Shown here piece by piece: positions 54,214-63,587 of a stretch of 64,000 nucleotides of DNA. Below the pieces are notes generated by a model. The model was given only the letters and a program-made list of their open reading frames with translations. It was not told where the DNA came from and searched no databases. A program made the position numbers and the translations under genes. The stretch lies in assembly GCF_016744155.1 (NCBI RefSeq), contig NZ_JADGEW010000002.1:124001-188000 (forward strand). The letters run 5' to 3'. How positions within the stretch are numbered: position 1 is the first letter of the stretch; the number at the start of each line of letters is the position of its first letter. Source of the stretch: Amphritea sp. GTDB taxonomy: Bacteria > Pseudomonadota > Gammaproteobacteria > Pseudomonadales > Balneatricaceae.

Positions 54214-54402
54214 AGCTATAGCGATATAGCTGACGCAATTCCCGGGGTAGCCATGCTGCCCCGTTTGCAAATCTCCTACCGTCGTTTTGGAGACTTCGCA
54301 CCGTAACCAGCTATTCATGGGCTGGTTGCATTCCGCAACTGGTATAGCACTTTGTACCGGGATTTGTCGGTGTTCTTTGGCGGCCCTTGGCCGCCCTTTT
54401 TC
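54214..54402 (+). ncRNA. candidate structured RNA: four successive hairpins after the aldehyde dehydrogenase gene
   Basis: Four stem-loops follow in order: AGCTATA/TATAGCT (54214-54231), CGGGGTAGC/GCTGCCCCG (54243-54263, one G-T pair), AACCAGC/GCTGGTT (54305-54327) and GGCGGCC/GGCCGCC (54379-54395), the last with a T-tract. A GTTGC/GCAAC stem (54325-54339) competes with the third. The region may be an independent small RNA or a processed 3' UTR. No conserved family is recognised. Confidence 0.35.
54379..54402 (+). terminator. intrinsic terminator
   Basis: GGCGGCC and GGCCGCC form a perfect seven-base-pair stem with a CTT loop, followed by CTTTTT. It ends the transcript of the aldehyde dehydrogenase or of the structured RNA, 179 bp past the stop. 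Confidence 0.88.
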
Positions 54403-54526
54403 GTTCTTAACATGCCATCTTGAGTAGTCCACGCCTGAACCGCCTTGTATAGGCTATTCAACTCCAACTAAGCTGATATAAACGCCTCTATCATTAGAGT
54501 CGATCTGTTTTCTTGCTGGAGCAGGA

Positions 54527-56653
54527 ATGGAATTTACAAAAAAAATTTATAAATCACAGATGCGAACGCTCTGGTCGGTAATGGCGCTGATCGTTCTCTC
54601 TCTGGCCGCATTGTTGGCGTATTTCTTTACGATCAGTCATCAACATAGTGAGGCCCGTCTTAATACCTTCCAACAATCAATTGAGATGCAAATAAGCCGT
54701 AGGTTGAAGGGTGAAGTATTGGCTGCCAGTGGTTATGCCGAAGCTAAGTATCAGCGCGCAGAGCAGGTACTCATGGCGCGCGCTCAGGATGAGGTGTTGC
54801 AAGCGTTAGAGGTGATGGAAGGCATTTATCAGCAGAACAAAAACATAATTTCAGAGGCTCAACTAAAACAGATTATGCTCGAATCTTTGCGCGGCGTTCG
54901 TTTTTTTAATGGGCGCGGATACTATTTTGTCGGTGACTCTCAGGGGCAAAGTCTGCTTCTACCGACTCAGCCGGAACTGGAGGGAACATCGTTAATAGAT
55001 CTTAAAGATGACAAAGGTAATTATTTCGTTCGCCGCTTTACTCAGGTGATCGCTTCGGATGAAGGCAGAGGTTATGTTCGCTATCGCTGGTATCCCCCCG
55101 GCGATCAGCAAAATATGCAGGATAAAATCACCTATATTGCTCGCTTTGAACCTTTCAACTGGATGATTGGCGCGGGGGATTATGTTTTTAGAATTCAGAA
55201 CGACCTGCAACATGACATTATTGAATATCTTCAAAATATTCAGTTTGGCGAAGATGGTTATATCTCAGTGCTGGATAGCAAAGGGGGTATCATCGCTGGC
55301 AAAGGGGTGAGTCGATTAGTCGGGAAATACTCCTCTTTGCTGGAATCAGCAGAAGACCGAAAGCGCCTTGCAGCGGTTGCTTATCACGTAGGCACGGAAG
55401 GCTTCTTTCGCAGTGACTGGTATCAGGCCGACGGTACTCCGGTTAGTGATCAGCTGATATATGCAAAACCATTACCTATGTGGAACTGGGTTTTATTGGC
55501 AGGGGCTTATACGGACTCAAGTTTGGCGCTGTTGGAAACGCAGCGACAAGCCATTAGTCAGCAAGAGCGAAGTGATAGCTTACAGCTGATGGCTATGCTG
55601 GGCCTGATAATGGCTATCGCTTTACTCACAATGAGGTACTTCGCTCGCGGGTTTCAGCGAGTTTTTAGCGGCTATCAAACAGACCTCGATCAGCAGAACA
55701 AAGTGCTGATAGAAAATGCTCACTCCTTGGAGATCAGCGCCCGCATCGTCCAGGCGGCCCATGAAGGCATAATGGTAACGGATACGAATAACCGAATTAT
55801 CAGTATTAACGAATCATTCACTCGAATTACGGGTTATGAACTGGACGAAGTCATTGGGAAAGACCCTAAGTTATTAAAATCTTTCCGCCAGGACAGTGAT
55901 TTCTATCGAGCACTATGGGATGTTCTGAAGCGTAAGGGTGTATGGCATGGAGAGGTTTGGAATCGCCGTAAGAATGGCTCTCTCTATCCTCAGGCTCTGT
56001 CGATTACATGTCTTCGTAATGATGCGGGGAACGTGGAGAACTATATTGGTACCTTTACCGATATAAGCCAGCGAAAAGCCTTCGAAGAGCAGTTGGAACA
56101 TATGGCGCAAAGTGACTCTTTGACCGACCTTCCCAATCGTCGAACACTCACCGCCCGCTTGCAACACGAACTGGCCATTATTGGGCGAAACCCTGGGCGG
56201 CAGCTGGGTATCATCTTTATGGATCTTGATAATTTCAAACCGATTAATGATACCTATGGCCATGGGGTGGGCGACCAGGTATTGATTACCATTGCCCGTC
56301 GGTTGAATGAAACCGTCCGTAGTATTGATATGGTTAGCCGGGTAGGGGGAGATGAATTCGTTATTATGCTGGGTAACCAGCCTGGTGATATGCAGCAGAC
56401 AGCGATCAAGCTGGCTGAACGAATTATTCAGGTTGTATCTGAGCCTATTATGATTGCCGGGGAGAGCTTTTCATTAACAGCGAGTCTTGGGATCTCTTTG
56501 GCGCCAGGTGATAGTAGCGATGAGAGCCAATTGCTGGAATATGCTGATCTGGCGCTGTACCAGGCAAAGCGGCAAGGACGTAATAACTATAAACTGTTTG
56601 CCCTCTGGATGGCTGAAAAGCAGCAGGAACAAAGAGATCAGGGGAATAAATGA
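54527..56653 (+). CDS. CACHE-PAS-GGDEF diguanylate cyclase, paralogue of the 18.8-kb gene
   Basis: Membrane sensor of 708 residues with the same layout as the protein at 18845: helix at about 15-35, two periplasmic CACHE-type modules (GVRFFNGRGYYFV, YVRYRWYPPGD, NWMIGAGDYVFRIQNDL; second ends NWVLLAGAYTDSS), helix near 350, PAS (about 395-515) and GGDEF (RVGGDEFVIMLG, intact). The CACHE motifs align one-to-one with the paralogue, which points to related ligands. Its place after the aldehyde dehydrogenase suggests sensing of a substrate or product of alcohol oxidation. That is inference. Confidence 0.88.
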   Translation: MEFTKKIYKSQMRTLWSVMALIVLSLAALLAYFFTISHQHSEARLNTFQQSIEMQISRRLKGEVLAASGYAEAKYQRAEQVLMARAQDEVLQALEVMEGIYQQNKNIISEAQLKQIMLESLRGVRFFNGRGYYFVGDSQGQSLLLPTQPELEGTSLIDLKDDKGNYFVRRFTQVIASDEGRGYVRYRWYPPGDQQNMQDKITYIARFEPFNWMIGAGDYVFRIQNDLQHDIIEYLQNIQFGEDGYISVLDSKGGIIAGKGVSRLVGKYSSLLESAEDRKRLAAVAYHVGTEGFFRSDWYQADGTPVSDQLIYAKPLPMWNWVLLAGAYTDSSLALLETQRQAISQQERSDSLQLMAMLGLIMAIALLTMRYFARGFQRVFSGYQTDLDQQNKVLIENAHSLEISARIVQAAHEGIMVTDTNNRIISINESFTRITGYELDEVIGKDPKLLKSFRQDSDFYRALWDVLKRKGVWHGEVWNRRKNGSLYPQALSITCLRNDAGNVENYIGTFTDISQRKAFEEQLEHMAQSDSLTDLPNRRTLTARLQHELAIIGRNPGRQLGIIFMDLDNFKPINDTYGHGVGDQVLITIARRLNETVRSIDMVSRVGGDEFVIMLGNQPGDMQQTAIKLAERIIQVVSEPIMIAGESFSLTASLGISLAPGDSSDESQLLEYADLALYQAKRQGRNNYKLFALWMAEKQQEQRDQGNK

Positions 56654-56746
56654 CAGAGAAAATGCTTGAAATGTGCTTAAATAATGTCGATTAATAATTA
56701 AGTTTTATGGTTGTTATTTGTAATAAGTTTTTAAGGACCTTGCCTA

Positions 56747-57196
56747 ATGCCTGTTGTTTGGATGCCAAAGATTTCTACTGGAAATGACCTGATAGACCTG
56801 GATCACAAATATCTGATTGCGCTGTTTAATTCTGTTGAATTAGCGATTAGTAAGCCTGAAAATTTAAAATTTCTGCCGGTTTTCTTTCGTCAGCTGGTGG
56901 ACTACACCCGAGAGCACTTTGACCGGGAAGAAAAGATCCAGTTAAAGATTCGCTACCCTCACTATGCTGAACATAAGATTGAGCATCAGCAGATTGTTGA
57001 ACATCTGGAAAAACTTTATCTTGAGGTTCAGACGTTGGTTGGCTCCGGTGATGCTAAGACTGCCCCAGAGGAGATTAGCGCTAAGTTAAATAATGAGATT
57101 ATTAGTCTGGCGCGGGAATGGATAATCGATCACCTGATCAAGACTGATGGTAAAATGGCGGTATTTCTGCGCAAACATCCACAGGATCTGAGTTGA
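56747..57196 (+). CDS. bacteriohemerythrin
   Basis: Oxygen-binding di-iron protein of 149 residues. Iron ligands are visible as His20 (LDHKYL), His57 and Glu61 (HFDREE), His76 and His80 (HKIEH), and His/Asp in the DHLIKTD motif near residue 131. It has no fused domain and no signal peptide, so it is cytoplasmic. It may store, deliver or sense oxygen. It lies 93 bp after the GGDEF gene, but joint function is not shown. Confidence 0.9.
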   Translation: MPVVWMPKISTGNDLIDLDHKYLIALFNSVELAISKPENLKFLPVFFRQLVDYTREHFDREEKIQLKIRYPHYAEHKIEHQQIVEHLEKLYLEVQTLVGSGDAKTAPEEISAKLNNEIISLAREWIIDHLIKTDGKMAVFLRKHPQDLS

Positions 57197-57246
57197 AACA
57201 GCTGAGACTGTTATAATGGATTACGCTGATTAACATGGGTTGAGTT

Positions 57247-57660
57247 GTGCTGAAAATTTCCAATACTGTATCTATCCCGGATGATGAGATTGAATTGAGT
57301 GCGATTCGTGCTCAGGGTAGTGGTGGGCAGAATGTTAATAAAGTCTCGTCTGCGATCCACCTGCGTTTTGATATTGCTGCCTCATCACTGCCTGAAGTTT
57401 ATAAAGAGCGTCTATTGCAACTGAAAGACTCCCGTATCACCAAGGAGGGCGTGATTGTTATCAAGGCGCAGCAATTTCGAACCCAGGAAAAAAACCGGGA
57501 TGATGCATTCAATCGTCTTCAGTTGCTGATAAAAACGGTTACCGTTGTGCAAAAAGCGCGTAAAGCGACTAAACCGAGCCGTTCAGCTAAGCGAAAGCGG
57601 GTGGATAGTAAGACTAAACGGGGTAAGGTCAAGGTTATGCGGGGACGGGTAACAGATTAA
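57247..57660 (+). CDS. arfB: peptidyl-tRNA hydrolase ArfB (stalled-ribosome rescue)
   Basis: Protein of 137 residues related to class I release factors. The catalytic GGQ motif is at residues 26-28 (RAQGSGGQNVNKVSS), and the C-terminal tail is rich in Lys and Arg (KPSRSAKRKRVDSKTKRGKVK), which enters the mRNA channel of a stalled ribosome. It hydrolyses peptidyl-tRNA on ribosomes lacking a stop codon. The start is the GTG at 57247. Confidence 0.92.
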   Translation: MLKISNTVSIPDDEIELSAIRAQGSGGQNVNKVSSAIHLRFDIAASSLPEVYKERLLQLKDSRITKEGVIVIKAQQFRTQEKNRDDAFNRLQLLIKTVTVVQKARKATKPSRSAKRKRVDSKTKRGKVKVMRGRVTD

Positions 57661-57692
57661 ATTCTTATTGGAAAAAACAAGGAAAAAACGAT

Positions 57693-57869
57693 ATGAAACT
57701 GATTAAACAGCTGGGTCTGCTCGCCGCTATGGGCGTTGCTGTAGTGTCATTGCAGGGCTGTTCTCCTGAAGTGGGGTCGAAAGAATGGTGTGCAGAGCTG
57801 AAAGAGAAGCCTAAAGGTGACTGGTCCGCTAATGAGGCCAAAGACTTTGCTAAAAGTTGTCTTTTCTGA
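57693..57869 (+). CDS. small DUF3012-type lipoprotein
   Basis: Lipoprotein of 58 residues. The signal sequence ends in a lipobox (SLQGCSPEV, Cys23), and the mature part (GSKEWCAELKEKPKGDW, then ANEAKDFAKSCLF) matches the DUF3012 family, with two conserved cysteines. It is preceded by an AAGGAAAAAA element and followed directly by a terminator. The function of the family is unknown. It is shorter than many automatic gene-calling cut-offs and may be missed elsewhere. Confidence 0.85.
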   Translation: MKLIKQLGLLAAMGVAVVSLQGCSPEVGSKEWCAELKEKPKGDWSANEAKDFAKSCLF

Positions 57870-57884
57870 AAATCAGTAAGTATA

Positions 57885-57911
57885 GAAAACCGCCTTATGG
57901 CGGTTTTTTTA
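57885..57911 (+). terminator. intrinsic terminator after the DUF3012 gene
   Basis: AAAACCGCC and GGCGGTTTT form a nine-base-pair stem with loop TTAT, followed by T-residues. It insulates the pqq promoter region from upstream transcription. Confidence 0.93.
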
Positions 57912-57934
57912 TAGACTAAAACAGGAGGGAGTTT

Positions 57935-57948
57935 AGTTCCAAAGTACC
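57935..57948. promoter_or_regulatory. candidate alcohol-regulon operator upstream of pqqA
   Basis: AGTTCCAAAGTACC matches the perfect box at 11 of 14 positions (12 if the T/C pyrimidine position is allowed). TATTAT begins 25 nt after it (57973), about 50 bp before the pqqA start, which would suit a promoter with a short leader. Confidence 0.5.
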
Positions 57949-58028
57949 ATATGGGTTTGGCCGTTCACTTCATATTATTAATAACAGTCATAAGACTGGA
58001 AAATCTAATAACAATAGAGGTAATGCAT

Positions 58029-58100
58029 ATGTGGACTAAACCAGCTTACACAGATCTGCGCATCGGTTTTGAAGTAACAATGTACTTCGCTAACCGCTAA
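58029..58100 (+). CDS. pqqA: PQQ precursor peptide PqqA
   Basis: Peptide of 23 residues from which PQQ is made. The diagnostic Glu-Val-Thr-Met-Tyr motif is present at residues 15-19 ([11 protein letters not shown]); the Glu and Tyr become the PQQ skeleton. An AGAGG ribosome-binding site lies 8 nt before the ATG at 58029, which rules out the ATG 6 nt earlier. Genes pqqB, C, D and E follow in the usual order, with a hairpin terminator between pqqA and pqqB that should keep PqqA expression high. Confidence 0.96.
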
Positions 58101-58110
58101 GCAATCTATC

Positions 58111-58138
58111 AAGCTCCGCCCTAGGGTGGAGCTTTTTA
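58111..58138 (+). terminator. attenuating terminator between pqqA and pqqB
   Basis: AAGCTCC-G-CCC and GGG-T-GGAGCTT pair over eleven positions including one G-T pair, followed by five T. It lies 10 bp after the pqqA stop and 39 bp before pqqB, so only part of the transcripts should continue. This would give more precursor peptide than enzymes. Confidence 0.85.
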
Positions 58139-58176
58139 GTTTTTGCCCCTTCAGAATTGCCGACAAGATAATAACA

Positions 58177-59097
58177 ATGAAAATTCAGATTCTAGGTTCC
58201 GCAGCCGGTGGCGGGTTCCCTCAGTGGAATTGTAACTGCCGCAACTGTGCCGGCTATCGTGCCGGAACGCTCAATGCAAAGGCTCGCACTCAGTCATCCA
58301 TCGCGATAAGCGCAAACGGTGAAGACTGGATTCTATTTAATACCTCACCTGATATACGTCAGCAGCTGGCAGACTTCTCGCCGATGCAGCCTAATCGTAA
58401 GATCCGTGATACCGGTATAGCGGCAATTGTCTACATGGATAGCCAGATTGACCATACCACCGGCCTGCTGATGTTGCGGGAAGGTTGTCCCCATGAGGTC
58501 TGGTGTACCGATATGGTCTATCAGGATCTGACCACCGGTTTTCCTGTTTTTAAAATGCTGGAACACTGGAACGGCGGCATTAAACGTAACGCTATCCCGG
58601 TAGAAGAGGGAAACAACAGCTTCGTGATTCCTCAGGTCCCCGAATTTAAGCTGACAGCGGTTGCGCTGCTTAGTAGTGCGCCCCCTTATTCACCGCATCG
58701 TAACGATCCCCACCCAGGGGACAACATAGGTATCCTGATAGAAGATACCCGCAGCGGGAAAAAACTGTTCTATGCACCTGGCCTTGGCCAGATTGAACCC
58801 CACCTGAAACCGATTATGAAAGACGCGGATTGTTTGCTGGTTGATGGCACTATCTGGCGTGACGATGAGCTGCTCACCACCGGTGTTGGCGATAAGCTCG
58901 GTGTCACTATGGGTCATCTGGCTCAGTCGGGAGAGGGTGGCATGATTGAATTTCTGGATACGCTGGAAAAGCCCCGGAAAGTTCTGATCCACATAAACAA
59001 TACCAATCCGATTCTGGATGAAGATTCACCGGAACGGGCTGAAGTTTTCGTCCACGGTATCGAAATCTCCCATGACGGAATGAGTATAGAGCTGTAA
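58177..59097 (+). CDS. pqqB: PQQ biosynthesis protein PqqB
   Basis: Metallo-beta-lactamase-fold protein of 306 residues, the usual size. It begins [24 protein letters not shown], a sequence specific to PqqB with its structural cysteines. PqqB hydroxylates the tyrosine of the processed PqqA product. The ATG at 58177 is chosen because the earlier in-frame start at 58126 falls inside the terminator. The gene ends 10 bp before pqqC. Confidence 0.95.
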   Translation: MKIQILGSAAGGGFPQWNCNCRNCAGYRAGTLNAKARTQSSIAISANGEDWILFNTSPDIRQQLADFSPMQPNRKIRDTGIAAIVYMDSQIDHTTGLLMLREGCPHEVWCTDMVYQDLTTGFPVFKMLEHWNGGIKRNAIPVEEGNNSFVIPQVPEFKLTAVALLSSAPPYSPHRNDPHPGDNIGILIEDTRSGKKLFYAPGLGQIEPHLKPIMKDADCLLVDGTIWRDDELLTTGVGDKLGVTMGHLAQSGEGGMIEFLDTLEKPRKVLIHINNTNPILDEDSPERAEVFVHGIEISHDGMSIEL

Positions 59098-59107
59098 GAG
59101 GTTAGCT

Positions 59108-59893
59108 ATGAACGCACAAGTTAACGAAGCAGGTAAAAACAAGCCCCTGCCACCAATGAACCGGGATGAATTTGAACAGGCACTGCGGGCTAAAAGTGCT
59201 TTCTATCATACCCAGCACCCGTACCATGTCGCTATGTATAACGGCAGCTGTACGAAAGAGCAGATTCAGGGCTGGGTTGCTAATCGGTTTTACTATCAGA
59301 TCTCGATACCGGTTAAAGATGCGGCCATTATGGCCAACTGTCCTGATCGCGATGTACGCCGTCACTGGGTGCAGCGAGTACTGGATCATGATGGCTATGA
59401 TGGTGCTGTCGGGGGGATCGAAGCCTGGTTACAGCTGGGTGAAGCGGTTGGCTTGACCCGCGAAGAGATTCTCTCCCAGGAGCATGTATTGCCGGGTGTG
59501 CGTTTCGCTGTGGATGCTTATGTAAACTTCGCCCGTCGGGCGACCTGGCAGGAAGCGGCCAGCTCCTCTCTGACTGAACTGTTTGCGCCAACTATCCACC
59601 AGAATCGTTTGGACAGCTGGCCTGGGCACTATCCCTGGATCAAAGAGGATGGCTATCAGTACTTCCGTAATCGTCTGACCGAAGCGCGTCGTGATGTGGT
59701 TCATGGGTTAGAAATTACCCTGGAGCATTACACTACCCGGGAGCAGCAGGAACGGATGCTGAATATCCTTCAATTTAAGCTGGATGTGCTCTGGAGTATG
59801 CTGGATGCAATGACCATGGCCTATGAGATGGAACGTCCTCCTTACCATACGGTGACCGATAAAAAGGTCTATCACAAAGGGTTGTTTTCATGA
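59108..59893 (+). CDS. pqqC: pyrroloquinoline-quinone synthase PqqC
   Basis: Helical-bundle oxidase of 261 residues that performs the last step, ring closure and eight-electron oxidation to PQQ without a metal or cofactor. Family segments seen are [59 protein letters not shown] and [12 protein letters not shown]. The stop overlaps pqqD as ATGA. Confidence 0.96.
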   Translation: MNAQVNEAGKNKPLPPMNRDEFEQALRAKSAFYHTQHPYHVAMYNGSCTKEQIQGWVANRFYYQISIPVKDAAIMANCPDRDVRRHWVQRVLDHDGYDGAVGGIEAWLQLGEAVGLTREEILSQEHVLPGVRFAVDAYVNFARRATWQEAASSSLTELFAPTIHQNRLDSWPGHYPWIKEDGYQYFRNRLTEARRDVVHGLEITLEHYTTREQQERMLNILQFKLDVLWSMLDAMTMAYEMERPPYHTVTDKKVYHKGLFS

Positions 59894-60183
59894 GTGGCCC
59901 AGCTGAAGTGACGGAGATTACTCTGGACCAGACGCCCACCCTCAACAGCATGTTTCGCTTCCAGTGGGAGAAGGCGCAGGACTGTTATGTGCTGCTCTAT
60001 CCCGAAGGGATGGTGAAACTGAATGGCCCTGCCGGTGAGGTATTGGCCTTGGTCGATGGGCAGCGTACTGCAGCAGATATTGTCCAGGCTCTGCAGTCTA
60101 AATTCCCCGATGCCGAAGGGATCGACCGGGATATTCTTGATTTCTTAGGAGACGCTCGTGAGCAACTCTGGATCAGCCTGTAA
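59890..60183 (+). CDS. pqqD: PqqA-binding chaperone PqqD
   Basis: Protein of 97 residues that binds PqqA and presents it to PqqE. Typical parts are [32 protein letters not shown] and [14 protein letters not shown] at the C terminus. The gene overlaps pqqC by 4 nt and pqqE by 26 nt. It is distinct from the diverged PqqD-like gene at 37810. Confidence 0.95.
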   Translation: MSGPAEVTEITLDQTPTLNSMFRFQWEKAQDCYVLLYPEGMVKLNGPAGEVLALVDGQRTAADIVQALQSKFPDAEGIDRDILDFLGDAREQLWISL

Positions 60184-61333
60184 CGGTCAGCCTTCAATGG
60201 CACCGACCTTAAGTAATGTCCCAACCCACGGCCAGCCACTTTGGTTGCTGGCCGAGTTAACCTACAAGTGTCCGTTACAGTGTCCTTACTGTGCTAACCC
60301 GGTGGATTTTGCCAGCAAGACAGGTGAGCTGACAACGGCCGAGTGGATCGACGTCTTTACCCAGGCTCGGGAACTGGGGGCGGCACAATTAGGTTTCTCT
60401 GGTGGTGAGCCGTTAGTCCGTCAGGATCTGATAGAACTTATCCGTGAAGCGCGTCAGTTAGGCTACTATTCAAACCTGATCACCTCCGGTGTTGGCCTCA
60501 ATGAGCGTAAGATTGCTGATTTTCGCGAAGCAGGGCTAGACCATATTCAGGTCAGTTTTCAGGCGGCAGACCCGGAAGTAAATAACCTTCTGGCGGGTTC
60601 TAAAAAAGCCTTTAATCAAAAAATGGCGATGGCCAAAGAGGTTAAAGCCCAGGGTTATCCGATGGTGCTTAACTTTGTAACCCATCGTCATAACATCGAT
60701 CAGATTGATCGTATCATTGAACTCTGTGTTGAACTGCAAGCCGATTACGTTGAGCTGGCAACCTGTCAGTACTACGGTTGGGCCTATGAAAACCGTAATG
60801 ATCTGCTGCCGACTCAGGCGCAGCTGGAAAGAGCCGAGCGAATTACCAATGAGTATCGTGATCGTCTTGCTGCTGAAGGTAACCAGATCAAGATCATCTT
60901 CGTGACGCCGGATTACTATGAAGAGCGCCCGAAGGGGTGTATGAACGGTTGGGGGCAGGTGTTTCTTACCGTGACCCCCGATGGCACAGCGTTACCCTGC
61001 CACAGCGCCCGTATGTTGCCGATAGAGTTCCCCAATGTGCGCGAACAGAGTATTGAGGCGATCTGGAACAAGTCGAATGGTTTTAATCACTACCGTGGTT
61101 ACGAGTGGATGAAGGAACCTTGCGCTTCCTGCGATGAGAAAGAGAAAGACTTTGGTGGTTGTCGCTGCCAGGCCTTTATGATGACCGGCGATGCCAATAA
61201 TGCCGACCCGGTGTGCAGCAAATCCTCCCATCATGATCTGATTGTGAAGGCCCGTGAAGAAGCAGAGCTACCCTCGCACAAAGAGCCCATCTACCGTAAC
61301 GAGCGTAACTCCAAGGTATTCTGTAAAGGCTGA
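60158..61333 (+). CDS. pqqE: PqqA peptide cyclase PqqE (radical SAM)
   Basis: Radical SAM enzyme of 391 residues that cross-links the Glu and Tyr of PqqA. The SAM iron-sulfur cluster cysteines are Cys38, Cys42 and Cys45 (CPLQCPYC), followed by the SGGEPL motif. The C-terminal SPASM region carries further cysteines ([35 protein letters not shown]). The GTG at 60158 is preferred over an ATG at 60197 because AGGAG lies 6 nt before it inside pqqD. Confidence 0.95.
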   Translation: MSNSGSACNGQPSMAPTLSNVPTHGQPLWLLAELTYKCPLQCPYCANPVDFASKTGELTTAEWIDVFTQARELGAAQLGFSGGEPLVRQDLIELIREARQLGYYSNLITSGVGLNERKIADFREAGLDHIQVSFQAADPEVNNLLAGSKKAFNQKMAMAKEVKAQGYPMVLNFVTHRHNIDQIDRIIELCVELQADYVELATCQYYGWAYENRNDLLPTQAQLERAERITNEYRDRLAAEGNQIKIIFVTPDYYEERPKGCMNGWGQVFLTVTPDGTALPCHSARMLPIEFPNVREQSIEAIWNKSNGFNHYRGYEWMKEPCASCDEKEKDFGGCRCQAFMMTGDANNADPVCSKSSHHDLIVKAREEAELPSHKEPIYRNERNSKVFCKG

Positions 61334-61393
61334 TATGCTAGGCTGAAGTGATCACCTACCACAGTCTTTAGTCACAAAGGATAGGCCTGGAAT

Positions 61394-63448
61394 ATGCCCA
61401 GATATGGTTTTTTTGATTCCCCACTCTCAGCTGCGGATGCGGTAACAGCTGGGTTGGAATATGGCCAGCTGCATGCCTGTGAGCAGGGCCTGTATTGGGT
61501 TGAGTTCAGACCCTTAGAGAGCGGTCGAAATGTCTTAGTTCACCGTAACTGGCAGGGTGAAATAGCCTGTCTGATTCCACCCGGCTTCAACGTACGTAGT
61601 GGGGTGTATGAATACGGCGGTAAAAGCTGGTGCAGGTTGGCGCTGCAGACAGCTTTTGTTAACGCGGCAGATCAACAGATCTGGCTGTTGAATGACGAAC
61701 AGCCAGGCCAAAAACCAAACCAACAGCATCCACCACTATCGACATCAGTCCCTGAGACTCTCTCTAGTTCAAAGCCACAGCAACTGACTCATCAGGCTGA
61801 TTGTCGCTACGGAGACCTTCTGTATGATCGCTTTCGCCAGCGCATTATTGCGGTGCAAGAGCAAGCGATGGCAGACCCTACCCAGCCTCGACATTCTCTG
61901 GTGTCGATCTCAATTAAGACCGGAAAAGTAACGCAACTGGCAAGCGGCGATGATTTTTATGCTGCGCCAACGCTCAGCGCTGATGGCCATCGGTTTGCCT
62001 GGATAAGCTGGGACCATCCCCATATGCCCTGGGTGAGTACTCGCCTTAACAGCGCGCGCATTAACGCTGACAGCAAGCTGACCGATCGGAAAATACTAGC
62101 AGGAAGTTCATCTCCTGAAGCGATTCAACAACCCCGTTTTATAAGTGACAACAGTCTGGTGGCATTGAGTGATAAAACCGGCTGGTGGAATTTATACCGT
62201 TATCTATGCGAGGAGAAGTTTACAACGAGCGGAGAGCCTGGAGGCCGGACTAGTTATTCAGGATCAGGAACAGGAGAGCTAAGTGAGCAGAGCGTTCGAA
62301 CAGAGTCTCTCTGGCCCCGTGAAAACGATTTCGGCATTCCCCAATGGCAATTGGGTGTATATACCTGGGATGAACTGACAAAAACTCAGCAGGCAGGAGA
62401 CCAACCGGCTGAAAAGCGTTGGGTTGCCTGTTATATGGAGCGGGGTGAAGGGCGGCTGGTAATAGGCTCAGCTTCAATGCAGGAACAGCTAGTCGCTGAA
62501 GAGTACAGTTTGTTCCGCCATGTCTGTAGTTTTAACGAAAAGGTTTACTGCATCGCTGCTTCAAACGATCATGCCGCCGCGATCATTGAGATAACACCCG
62601 ACAGTCCTTCCCATGAGGCAATTCAAGTGATTGCGGGTGGACAGTTACCGGCTATAAAAGTTGATCTGCCGCAGCCGATTACTTATCCGGTTGGTGATGA
62701 ATCTGCCTACGGATTTCTCTATCTGCCACAACCGCTAGCGCAATCTGAGTCAGAAGGGCCAGGTAGTAAACCTCCGCTGATTGTATTCACCCACGGGGGG
62801 CCGACAGGTGCGACCTATCCGGTATATAACCCCAAGATTCAGTTCTGGGTCAGTCGGGGCTTTGCGGTGGTTGATCTAAACTATCGGGGCAGCACCGGTT
62901 ATGGTCGGGATTACCGGTTGAGGTTAGCCGGTAGTTGGGGCGAGACTGACTGGCAGGATGCGGTGGCGGCAGTTGATTATCTTGCCAAGCGTGAACTGAT
63001 AGATCCCGACAATGTTTTCATTCGCGGCGGCAGTGCAGGCGGTTATACAACCCTCTGTGCGCTGGTTTATAGCGAACACTTTAAGGGGGGCGCTAGTTAT
63101 TACGGGGTGAGTGACCCTGTCGCGTTAACCCGGGATACCCATAAATTTGAAAGTCATTACCTGGACTGGCTGATCGGTGACCCTGAACAGGAAGCAGAAC
63201 TCTATCTGCAGCGCAGCCCGTTAGAACATGCTGACCGGGTTAACTGTCCGATGATCTTCTTTCAGGGGGGCAAAGACCGGGTGGTGGTGCCTCAACAAAC
63301 CGAAGTTATGGTGAACGCTCTGAAGCGTCAAAATATACCGGTTGAATATCATCTCTATCCAGACGAACAGCACGGTTTTCGACAGGCAGAGAACCAGATT
63401 CATAGTCTCGAAGCGGAACTAGCGTTCTACCGTGGCCTGCTTACCTGA
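61394..63448 (+). CDS. S9-family prolyl-oligopeptidase-like peptidase linked to PQQ synthesis
   Basis: Protein of 684 residues: a beta-propeller-type N-terminal domain (to about 420) and an alpha/beta-hydrolase domain with nucleophile Ser547 in RGGSAGGYT, the acid in GGKDRVVVPQQ and His in DEQHGFRQ. There is no signal peptide. A gene of this kind follows pqqE in Pseudomonas (PqqH-like), and such peptidases are suspected of trimming the cross-linked PqqA peptide. It begins 60 bp after pqqE, with no terminator between, so it likely belongs to the same transcript. Confidence 0.85.
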   Translation: MPRYGFFDSPLSAADAVTAGLEYGQLHACEQGLYWVEFRPLESGRNVLVHRNWQGEIACLIPPGFNVRSGVYEYGGKSWCRLALQTAFVNAADQQIWLLNDEQPGQKPNQQHPPLSTSVPETLSSSKPQQLTHQADCRYGDLLYDRFRQRIIAVQEQAMADPTQPRHSLVSISIKTGKVTQLASGDDFYAAPTLSADGHRFAWISWDHPHMPWVSTRLNSARINADSKLTDRKILAGSSSPEAIQQPRFISDNSLVALSDKTGWWNLYRYLCEEKFTTSGEPGGRTSYSGSGTGELSEQSVRTESLWPRENDFGIPQWQLGVYTWDELTKTQQAGDQPAEKRWVACYMERGEGRLVIGSASMQEQLVAEEYSLFRHVCSFNEKVYCIAASNDHAAAIIEITPDSPSHEAIQVIAGGQLPAIKVDLPQPITYPVGDESAYGFLYLPQPLAQSESEGPGSKPPLIVFTHGGPTGATYPVYNPKIQFWVSRGFAVVDLNYRGSTGYGRDYRLRLAGSWGETDWQDAVAAVDYLAKRELIDPDNVFIRGGSAGGYTTLCALVYSEHFKGGASYYGVSDPVALTRDTHKFESHYLDWLIGDPEQEAELYLQRSPLEHADRVNCPMIFFQGGKDRVVVPQQTEVMVNALKRQNIPVEYHLYPDEQHGFRQAENQIHSLEAELAFYRGLLT

Positions 63449-63587
63449 CCTTGATGCCTGGGAAGGACTGGTTCGCAGCTTTCCTCTGTTCTGATACAAT
63501 GCGCGACTTTGATCCACTGCCTGCCTGTATTCGTTAGTTGCACTAAACTTTCAGACAGCGGCGTCCTGACCAACTATCGGAGTAATC

